Below, piece by piece: positions 1 through 6,869 of a stretch of DNA of 9,438 nucleotides. The stretch lies in contig CAZJLP010000091.1 in NCBI GenBank assembly GCA_964546955.1, positions 1-9,438 of the forward strand, written 5' to 3'. The notes under the pieces are model-generated. The model made no database searches and was not told the DNA's origin. It saw nothing but the letters and a program-made list of their open reading frames with translations. The stretch's first letter is position 1, and every line of letters starts with the position of its first letter. The DNA comes from CAZJLP01 sp964546955. GTDB lineage: Bacteria; Verrucomicrobiota; Verrucomicrobiia; Opitutales; Opitutaceae. Both the position numbers and the translations under genes were made by a program.

Positions 1-1
1 G

Positions 2-748
2 CTGGTGCGGCGCCGGGGATGGTTCCTGGCCGTGGACCTCGCATCGGGGGATTTCCCGATGGGTACTGAAGTGCCCTTCCTGATACCGGGCGCTTTTCTC
101 AATGCGGTGGGCGATGAGCGTCTCATCTTTTCCATTACGCCGCCTGCCGTGGAAAACACGGGCCTCCACCCGGTCGGCGCCTACCGCCAATTGGCCGAGC
201 AACTTCATGCGGCCGGCTCGCGGGCGCCAATCTGGATCCGCAACACCGGCCGCGCCGCTGTGCGCCCGGACAGCTCGTTCCTCAGTCGGCTGCTCGAAGC
301 CAGCATGCTGACAGGATCGCTGCTTTGTGATGGAATCGGAGACTTGGTCAGCATCGAAACCGAAGCCGAACCGATCCGGGCCACGAAGTTGGCCTACAAC
401 GTCTTACAAGGCGCGGGTGCGCGCATTTCAAAAACGGAATTCGTGGCCTGTCCGAGTTGCGGACGCACCTTGTTCGACCTGCAGACCACCACCCAGCGCA
501 TTCGGGAAAAAACCGGCCACCTCAAGGGCGTAAAGCTCGCCATCATGGGCTGCATCGTGAACGGCCCAGGTGAGATGGCGGACGCAGATTTCGGCTATGT
601 TGGCGGCGCCCCGGGGAAGATAAACCTCTACGTGGGCAAGACCTGTGTGCAATACAACATCCCGCAATCAGAAGCGGACGACCGCCTGATCGCGCTGATC
701 AAGGAACACGGAAAGTGGTTCGAACCCGAGGCGGCGGTTGCTGGCTGA
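2..748 (+). CDS. ispG: 4-hydroxy-3-methylbut-2-en-1-yl diphosphate synthase (IspG/GcpE), C-terminal part, 5' end outside window
   Basis: IspG converts methylerythritol cyclodiphosphate to HMBPP, the penultimate step of the MEP isoprenoid pathway, using a [4Fe-4S] cluster in the cytoplasm. The frame is open from the window edge, so the gene is partial; the GTG at base 5 is very unlikely to be the true start. About 248 residues are visible. The cluster-binding C-terminal domain is intact: CPSCGRTLFDLQ (cysteine codons at 449 and 458) and GCIVNGPGEMADADFGYVGG (cysteine at 551, glutamate at 572) supply the three Cys and one Glu ligands known for the family. The upstream 120 or so residues, including LLCDGIGD, look like the extra middle domain of the large three-domain IspG found in plants, chlamydiae and Bacteroidetes rather than the compact E. 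coli type. It ends with TGA 480 bp before dnaA, and I see no clear terminator. The family call is very secure; the three-domain call is an inference from the fragment. Confidence 0.97.
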   Translation: MVRRRGWFLAVDLASGDFPMGTEVPFLIPGAFLNAVGDERLIFSITPPAVENTGLHPVGAYRQLAEQLHAAGSRAPIWIRNTGRAAVRPDSSFLSRLLEASMLTGSLLCDGIGDLVSIETEAEPIRATKLAYNVLQGAGARISKTEFVACPSCGRTLFDLQTTTQRIREKTGHLKGVKLAIMGCIVNGPGEMADADFGYVGGAPGKINLYVGKTCVQYNIPQSEADDRLIALIKEHGKWFEPEAAVAG

Positions 749-944
749 CCGAAAACGCCCCAAAAGTTGTAGTGCCAAAAGCACGTCAACTAGGCTTTGA
801 CCGTGGCAAGACGGGTGAAGTTCCGCCGTCACACGCTCGTAACATGCGTAATCGTGAAACCACTACGTCAAACCCCGTTTGGCGGGCCAAACCGCGCTCC
901 GTCGGGAGCAACAAAAAAAAGCAAAAACTTATGCTCAAATTCGA

Positions 945-953
945 TGTGAATAA
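945..953 (-). promoter_or_regulatory. DnaA box (TTATTCACA, perfect match to TTATNCACA)
   Basis: The plus strand reads TGTGAATAA, so the box TTATTCACA lies on the minus strand. It sits just downstream of an A-rich tract and inside the left arm of a 12-bp inverted repeat. The identical 9-mer recurs in the same orientation at 1228-1236. By a simple equal-base estimate, about 0.015 perfect TTATNCACA matches are expected in both strands of 480 bases. Confidence 0.5.
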
Positions 954-1039
954 CTTGTCGGAAAGTTGCTCTTGAAACCCGATTTTGCTTCCACGTTACT
1001 CCCGCTCCCTGCTGTATTTGTCCGCTGACCGAGAGGTTC

Positions 1040-1048
1040 TTTTTCACA
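1040..1048 (+). promoter_or_regulatory. Weak DnaA-box-like site (TTTTTCACA)
   Basis: TTTTTCACA differs from TTATTCACA at one position (T for A at position 3). It continues as TTCACATCGAAT, the exact reverse complement of the sequence around the 945-953 box, so the match to that site is longer than the box itself. This suggests two related, oppositely oriented binding sites. Confidence 0.3.
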
Positions 1049-1066
1049 TCGAATCGTTCGTCGTTT

Positions 1067-1095
1067 TTGTCTCCCTCGAAGAGCTTTTTTATACC
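1067..1095 (+). promoter_or_regulatory. Possible sigma70-type promoter for dnaA
   Basis: TTGTCT (1067-1072, 4 of 6 to TTGACA) and TATACC (1090-1095, 4 of 6 to TATAAT) are separated by 17 bases. Transcription would begin near 1102 and give an untranslated leader of about 125 bases. Both hexamers are only moderate matches, and other weak pairs such as TTGAAA at 972-977 exist, so this is a candidate only. Confidence 0.22.
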
Positions 1096-1228
1096 ACTGG
1101 GCATCAATTGATTATGTTGTCGAAACCAACCCCGCCACCGCCGATGTCCTCTCACCCATTTTCTCTTCGCAGCGAGCGCACGCAAAAAAACAATTCGAAG
1201 TGTTTAAAGTGTCTCCCAGTCGTGCCGT

Positions 1229-2638
<1,410 letters not shown>

Positions 2639-2730
2639 CGGGAATAACGGTCTTACGTTTTGGGTTCTGTCTTGCGCGGGCCAACGGCAAGGGCTCAGCC
2701 TGCCACCATTGCGCTTCGATCCGATTTCAC

Positions 2731-2777
2731 CACGGATTCCACGGATGCACACGGATCGATCCATCCAGCTATCCGTG
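2731..2777. repeat. Iterated CACGGAT intergenic element
   Basis: CACGGAT occurs at 2731-2737, 2740-2746 and 2750-2756, with starts 9 and 10 bases apart, roughly one helical turn. An inverted copy, ATCCGTG, is at 2771-2777 and could pair with the third unit across a 14-base loop. From memory, similar CACGGAT-rich intergenic elements are common in Verrucomicrobia and Planctomycetes genomes. I cannot test copy number from one window. Confidence 0.55.
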
Positions 2778-2856
2778 CTCACTTCCTTCGCGCGAGTTCA
2801 CGCGACAAGCATGAGCGTGTATTTAGGAATGGAGAAACTGAGACAAAAAGGCGGAT

Positions 2857-2874
2857 CCTGCCGTCCTCGGCAGG
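2857..2874. repeat. Perfect hairpin, CCTGCCG / CGGCAGG
   Basis: Seven paired bases (2857-2863 with 2868-2874) close a TCCT loop. No T-run follows on the plus strand, so it is not a standard terminator for dnaA. It may be part of a dispersed palindromic element together with the palindrome 42 bases further on. Confidence 0.5.
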
Positions 2875-2915
2875 CTGATGGCGTCGACTGCGTGGCAACG
2901 TCGCGCCTGACCCCG

Positions 2916-2931
2916 TCCCGCACGTGCGGGA
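2916..2931. repeat. 16-bp perfect palindrome TCCCGCACGTGCGGGA
   Basis: The two 8-base halves are exact reverse complements with no spacer and share the central CACGTG. It could be a protein-binding dyad or one unit of a dispersed palindromic repeat. No gene begins within 250 bases downstream, which makes an operator role less likely. Confidence 0.5.
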
Positions 2932-3192
2932 TTCCTCATTGAGCCCAAACACGCCTCGTTTTCAGCGCTTCCTTCAGCGATCGCCGTGACTCGTTGGGTT
3001 TGACCGTCGTCGGACGCTCTTCGAGGCATCTCCATCTTACTATAGCGCAACGATTAACATACGGTGTGCCGTAGCCTTGATCTGGGCAAGCCGAAACACC
3101 GAACCAAACGCAAACCGCGACGCTTGCGCCGCGCCTTGACGCCGCGCGGCAAGTGTGAACCGTGAACCCCTACGTTTTCAATTGCACATGCC

Positions 3193-3804
3193 ATGACTCT
3201 TACGCCTGAACAAAAACAGACGGTCGCGAGTTGGGTTGCCGCGGGGGACAGTCTTTCAGCCATTCAGAAGAAGCTCTCCGATCAACTCAAGGTCTCCATG
3301 ACGTACATGGATGTCCGATTTCTCGTCGACGACCTAAACCTCCAACTTAAAGACCCCGCGCCAAAAGCCGACGCGAGCGACGTGTCCAAGACGCCGCCGG
3401 CCGCGCCGCGACCCGCGGCGGAAAAATCAGCGGAGAAGAAGGGGTTTTTCGACAAAGCAAAGGAAAAACTCGGTTTGGGGAAGGACGAAGCGTCAGCCAA
3501 CGAAACCGGCTTCGACGAAGACGATCTCGGTGACGACATGCCGCCTGACGAAGGCGATGCGGTGCCCGCCGGCTTGGGCGCGAGCACTATCGCCGTGGCA
3601 GTCGACAAGGTCACGATCCATCCTGGCGCCTTGGCGAGCGGGACCGTCACTTTCAGTGATGGAGTGACGGGCAAATGGATCGTCGACAACTACGGACGAC
3701 CCGGCTTCACCGAAGTCAGCCAGCCAGGCTATCGACCCAGCCCCGCTGACGCACAAGCTTTCATGCAGGAGCTCAGCGCGCAGCTCCAGCGCCGCGGTTT
3801 CTAG
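3193..3804 (+). CDS. Conserved hypothetical protein, helical N-terminus, acidic linker, small C-terminal beta domain
   Basis: Function unknown. The 203 residues fall in three parts. Residues 1-52 are helix-rich and charged (TPEQKQTVASWVAAGDSLS, then VSMTYMDVRFLVDDL) and resemble a compact helical, possibly winged-helix-like domain. Residues 53-128 are a low-complexity Ala/Pro/Lys then Asp/Glu-rich linker, with an amphipathic KKGFFDKAKEKLGLG segment at 82-96. Residues 129-203 look beta-rich (VTIHPGALASG, TVTFSDGVTGKW, DNYGRPGF) and end in a helix. There is no signal peptide or membrane segment, so it is probably cytoplasmic. I recall similar proteins from Verrucomicrobia with the same end domains and variable linkers. 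The ATG at 3193 begins the helical domain directly; there is no Shine-Dalgarno motif. It stands alone between dnaA and a convergent operon. That it is a real gene is fairly sure; its role is not. Confidence 0.8.
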   Translation: MTLTPEQKQTVASWVAAGDSLSAIQKKLSDQLKVSMTYMDVRFLVDDLNLQLKDPAPKADASDVSKTPPAAPRPAAEKSAEKKGFFDKAKEKLGLGKDEASANETGFDEDDLGDDMPPDEGDAVPAGLGASTIAVAVDKVTIHPGALASGTVTFSDGVTGKWIVDNYGRPGFTEVSQPGYRPSPADAQAFMQELSAQLQRRGF

Positions 3805-3899
3805 CAGCGAGGTGCGACCTTCGGCGTTTCCGTGACCGCGTGAGCCGCCGGAACGCATAACCGCGGTGAATTATCGCCCGGGTTGGGCAAGCGCAGCTC
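3805..3899. other. Short convergent intergenic gap
   Basis: These 95 bases separate the 3' ends of the plus-strand hypothetical gene and the minus-strand kinase gene. Transcription from both sides must end in or near here, but I see no hairpin followed by a T-run on either strand. Termination may be Rho-dependent or leaky. Confidence 0.5.
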
Positions 3900-6164
3900 T
3901 CACCGCAGCCCTCCGATTTTCCGCACAGCCGATCGAAAGTCTTCGATCGAAAACGGTTTCGCCAAGCACGTCTTTTCGTGCCTTCGGAGAAAATCCTGGA
4001 AGGTGTCGCTGATCACGTCGCCCGTCATGAAGAGGACGCGATCGCCCGCCGTCCCATCCACCGCCACAATTTGTTCGTACAGTTGAATTCCACTCAGACC
4101 TGGCATTTTCCAGTCTGAGACAATCACGTCGAAGCGCTTGCGCCGCAGAGCCTCAATCGCTTCGTCGCCGCTCAGGGCAGTCTCGACGACGTGCCCATCC
4201 TTTTTCAGGAGCCGTTCGGCGAGCGAGAGAATCCAATCTTCGTCGTCGATCACCAAGACGGAGCGTCCCGAGGGCCCGCTAGGCCAGGGACTGCGCGACA
4301 CCGAGACCACCTGGGGGGCGGAAGCCACCGCGGTCGCTTCGACCGCCACAGGAAGCTCGATCACGAACGTAGCTCCCTTGCCCGGCTCGCTTTGCGCCAC
4401 AATCTTCCCGTGGTGCTCTGAAACGATGCCGTAGCTCAGGCTCAAGCCAAGCCCGGTGCCCTTGCCCACCGCCTTGGTGGTGAAAAAGGGGTCGAAGATT
4501 CGCGTGATGTTTTCCGCACTGATCCCCGGACCGTTGTCCGAAAACTCAATTCTCAGGTTGCGGCCGTCAACCACGGTGCGCACCACGATCCGGCCGTCCC
4601 GGCGGAACGATTGGATCGCTTGTCGAGCATTGCTTAGAATGTTGACAAAGACCTGCTGCAACTGGTGCGCATCGGCCATGATCATCGGCAGGTCCGAGGC
4701 ATACTCACGCACGACCGCGATGTTGCTGGTTCGAAAATCGTAGGCCATGATCTCCAGGACTTCGTCGATGACCCCGTTGATCTTCACCAACTTTCGTTCG
4801 GGCGGGTGCTGCCGCGCGAAACTCAGGAGACTGTGCACGATCTTGTGACATCGCTGCGCGCTCTTAGCGATGATCTCCAACTGAGGTTTCAACGCGGAAT
4901 CCGCGCTCGTATGCCGCAATAGATCGGAAAATCCGATCACGGCGGTCAGAGGATTGTTGAGTTCGTGGGCTACTCCGGCGACGAATTGCCCGACCGCCGA
5001 GAGTTTTTCGCTTTGCACCAACTGTTCTTGCGTTGTTTTCAGCGTTTCCACCGTTTTCTCCAACTCGGCCCGAGAACCCTGGAGGTTGGTCGTCATACGG
5101 TTGAACGCTTCCGCTACGTCGCCGCATTCGTCGTTGGAAAACCGTTCGATCCGCCGCGAGAAATCGCCGCGGCCAACCGCCTCGGCGGTATCGCGCAACG
5201 CTCGCAACGGGCGCGTGACCTTGCGCACGAAATAGGAAACGACGCCGGCGCTCAGCAGAATACCGACCAGGCTCAGCTCCACCAAGGTCCGTCTCGTCTC
5301 GGCCAGCGCTCTCAACCGCTCCTCGTAGGATGAGAGCAAGAGGTACCGAAATCCACGCGACGGACGCTGCCAGTCGTGAGCCGAAATCAAAGCGAGAAAG
5401 CGCTCATCGTTGACGACGACCGGCAGGACAGCCCGCGGCACATCGGCGTCTTCGGCGGACTGAAGCGACGGGATTTGTTGGCGCAGCTCCTGGTAAAGTT
5501 CGGGCCGGGCCAGCGTGGAAGCGGCAAACCGGCCCTCCGCCACGAAAAGCACCTCGGTGCGTGTCAGCGCCTTGAAATCCTGCGCCATCGTGTTGCCATT
5601 CCGGAGACAGATGGTGAGGGCACCGGCGGATGAGCCGCGTGCGCCCACCGTCACAGGCACGGACACCACGGTGAAAACCCGGTCGCCCAGACTAATGCTG
5701 CCCACCGCCGCGTCGCCGGATAGTGCCCTGGCCGTGTACGGCGCTGCGGCCTGTTCGTAGGAGTCGAGCGGCTGGCTCGTGTCCCGTCGCACTCCCGCCC
5801 TGAGTTCGCCCTTGTCCGTCACGAACAGAAACGCTTCGTTCTCGTCGCCGAGTTCCTCGAGCAAGGCGTGGAGAAAGTTATTCAGGGTGGTCGCATCCGG
5901 CAGAAGCGCCGCAGCTTTGAAGCGCGGCTCGTTCACGAAGTTGCGATAACGGGAGAGCAAATCCCGCGATCTTATCTGCAGTGATTTCAGGAACACTGTC
6001 TCGGCAGTCGATAGAGTCTGCTGCGCGTCAGCGTGCACTTGCTGGCGAATGTGCCGGTCGACCATCCATACCATGACTGCCGGCACCAGGACGAGGAATG
6101 CCAGCACCACCAGTTGCACCTTGGTTTGAAAACTCAGCCGAAGTTTTCGGGGCGCGTCAGGCAT
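3900..6164 (-). CDS. Membrane-bound hybrid sensor histidine kinase with C-terminal receiver domain
   Basis: A 754-residue two-component sensor in the inner membrane. In order: TM1 about 16-36; a periplasmic region of about 255 residues (37-292), probably a Cache-type sensor fold; TM2 about 293-313; HAMP 313-365; HisKA with VAHELNNPLTAVIGFSDLL and phospho-acceptor His400; HATPase about 500-606 with the N box around Asn512, SDNGPGIS (542-549) and GKGTGLGLSLS; then a receiver domain about 635-750 with acidic pocket DD (640-641), phospho-acceptor Asp684 in VSDWKMPG, Thr714 and Lys736 in AKPF. All catalytic residues are present. The frame stays open 80 codons further upstream inside the preceding gene, but the ATG at 6164 fits best: it lies one base past that gene's stop and just before TM1. 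The fused receiver implies a downstream phosphotransfer partner encoded elsewhere. The input signal is unknown; context points to the adjacent copper protein or porin. Confidence 0.93.
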   Translation of the reverse strand: MPDAPRKLRLSFQTKVQLVVLAFLVLVPAVMVWMVDRHIRQQVHADAQQTLSTAETVFLKSLQIRSRDLLSRYRNFVNEPRFKAAALLPDATTLNNFLHALLEELGDENEAFLFVTDKGELRAGVRRDTSQPLDSYEQAAAPYTARALSGDAAVGSISLGDRVFTVVSVPVTVGARGSSAGALTICLRNGNTMAQDFKALTRTEVLFVAEGRFAASTLARPELYQELRQQIPSLQSAEDADVPRAVLPVVVNDERFLALISAHDWQRPSRGFRYLLLSSYEERLRALAETRRTLVELSLVGILLSAGVVSYFVRKVTRPLRALRDTAEAVGRGDFSRRIERFSNDECGDVAEAFNRMTTNLQGSRAELEKTVETLKTTQEQLVQSEKLSAVGQFVAGVAHELNNPLTAVIGFSDLLRHTSADSALKPQLEIIAKSAQRCHKIVHSLLSFARQHPPERKLVKINGVIDEVLEIMAYDFRTSNIAVVREYASDLPMIMADAHQLQQVFVNILSNARQAIQSFRRDGRIVVRTVVDGRNLRIEFSDNGPGISAENITRIFDPFFTTKAVGKGTGLGLSLSYGIVSEHHGKIVAQSEPGKGATFVIELPVAVEATAVASAPQVVSVSRSPWPSGPSGRSVLVIDDEDWILSLAERLLKKDGHVVETALSGDEAIEALRRKRFDVIVSDWKMPGLSGIQLYEQIVAVDGTAGDRVLFMTGDVISDTFQDFLRRHEKTCLAKPFSIEDFRSAVRKIGGLR

Positions 6165-6165
6165 C

Positions 6166-6837
6166 TCAGTATTTCGGCAAATCCGCCAACCCGAGCACGA
6201 AGTCGACCTCGACCTCGCCTTCGGCCGGAACCGCAATTTCTTTCGATTGCGCGGGAAGCCGTTCGTGCCAGGCCTTGATCGGATATTTGCCTGCGGGTAC
6301 ATTCTCGATGCGAAAACGTCCCTTGACGTCGGACTTTCCAAAATAGGCGTTCGGAAGAACGAGGACGATGCAGTGCATGTGGGGATGTATCCCGCAGAAC
6401 ACATCCACCCGGCCCGCCTTGTCGAAGGTCACCGCCGGCACCTTTTCCTTGTGATAGAATTCCAGATTGAAGGTCTTGGTTTCCGACATCGAAAACACGT
6501 TGTGATAGATGTCGTCCTCGTTGGGCCATCGCACCGTCGTGCCAACGCAGATCGGTAGGACATGCGGCTGGAAGCTGACTTCCTTTTGTATCACCGTTCC
6601 CGCTTTTCCCGCCGTGGCAGGCAGGGAGGCGTCCACGTAGATCACGAAGTCGCGGAGTTTTTCGTAATCGATTCGATCGGCGAACTTGTAGCGCCGGCTT
6701 TGATATTTGCCGTCCGAACCCACATTATCCGCCGGCTCCGTGGGCGGGTGTGCCCGAACGGTACCCACGATGGTCCCCGCTTCAATGCCGCCCGCCAGCA
6801 AGATCGACAGCACGGCCACTCGAATCATATTCTTCAT
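6166..6837 (-). CDS. Secreted amicyanin-like cupredoxin with C-terminal carboxypeptidase-regulatory-like domain
   Basis: A 223-residue periplasmic protein, of the type often labelled methylamine utilization protein. A signal peptide is at 1-20 (MKNMIRVAVLSILLAGGIEA). The cupredoxin domain spans about 80-160, with the typical GTTVRWPNEDDIYHNVF strand pair giving His112 and CGIHPHM giving Cys148, His151 and Met154. The C-x2-H-x2-M spacing matches the type I copper site of amicyanin, whereas plastocyanin has a longer loop before Met. His153, His155 and Cys156 are further possible metal ligands. Residues 165-216 (GKSDVKGRFRIENVPAGKYPIKAW) match the small beta-sandwich carboxypeptidase-regulatory-like fold. 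It probably binds copper and carries electrons or senses redox state; no amine dehydrogenase genes are present, so a methylamine role is unsupported. It starts 32 bp after the porin gene and stops one base before the kinase gene. Met4 (6828) is an alternative start. Confidence 0.88.
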   Translation of the reverse strand: MKNMIRVAVLSILLAGGIEAGTIVGTVRAHPPTEPADNVGSDGKYQSRRYKFADRIDYEKLRDFVIYVDASLPATAGKAGTVIQKEVSFQPHVLPICVGTTVRWPNEDDIYHNVFSMSETKTFNLEFYHKEKVPAVTFDKAGRVDVFCGIHPHMHCIVLVLPNAYFGKSDVKGRFRIENVPAGKYPIKAWHERLPAQSKEIAVPAEGEVEVDFVLGLADLPKY

Positions 6838-6869
6838 TGGTGCCCAAGAGGCTGCATCGGAGGGACCTT

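Larger units (their letters stand above)
749..1228. other. Candidate replication origin / dnaA regulatory region (non-coding)
   Basis: No convincing gene lies in these 480 bases. The stretch has an A-rich tract at 911-930, next to TTATGCTCA (929-937, one mismatch to the DnaA box TTATNCACA). A perfect box, TTATTCACA on the minus strand, is at 945-953, a weaker TTTTTCACA at 1040-1048, and a second perfect minus-strand box at 1228-1236 spans the end of the region and the dnaA start. A 12-bp inverted repeat (ATTCGATGTGAA 939-950, TTCACATCGAAT 1043-1054) contains the box-like cores. GTTTGGC/GCCAAAC (877-883, 886-892) could form a short hairpin, GAGCAAC/GTTGCTC (906-912, 965-971) flank the A-rich tract and first box, and ATCAATTGAT (1103-1112) is palindromic. 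Position next to dnaA, AT-rich DNA and several boxes is a typical oriC arrangement, but the boxes are few, so it could serve only dnaA autoregulation. Confidence 0.45.
2639..3192. other. Non-coding spacer with repeats and hairpins
   Basis: These 554 bases have only short frames that show no family resemblance to me. From left to right there are iterated CACGGAT units (2731-2777), a 7-bp perfect hairpin (2857-2874), a 16-bp perfect palindrome (2916-2931), a small TACGG/CCGTA hairpin (3060-3073), a GC-rich 7-bp stem GCCGCGC/GCGCGGC (3128-3134, 3144-3150) and a tandem pair of GTGAACC (3155-3168) some 24 bases before the next gene. None of the hairpins is followed by a run of T, so no standard intrinsic terminator for dnaA can be named. 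I see no strong promoter for the downstream gene. Confidence 0.6.

Noticed and set aside
2857..2874. Intrinsic terminator for dnaA
   Set aside because: The stem is good, but there is no T-run on the plus strand after it, and it lies more than 200 bases beyond the stop codon.
2660..3050. Small open frames in the gap after dnaA (72-77 codons)
   Set aside because: They run through repeats and palindromes, overlap each other on both strands and show no domain, start signal or coding character.
6165..6404. 80-codon N-terminal extension of the kinase frame
   Set aside because: It overlaps the end of the cupredoxin gene in another frame, has shadow-like composition and would place 95 residues before TM1. 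The ATG at 6164 directly after the preceding stop is a far better start.
6166..6837. Genuine methylamine utilization gene
   Set aside because: The copper loop is amicyanin-like, but no methylamine dehydrogenase subunits or maturation genes lie in the window and the C-terminal domain differs. Only a cupredoxin function is supported.
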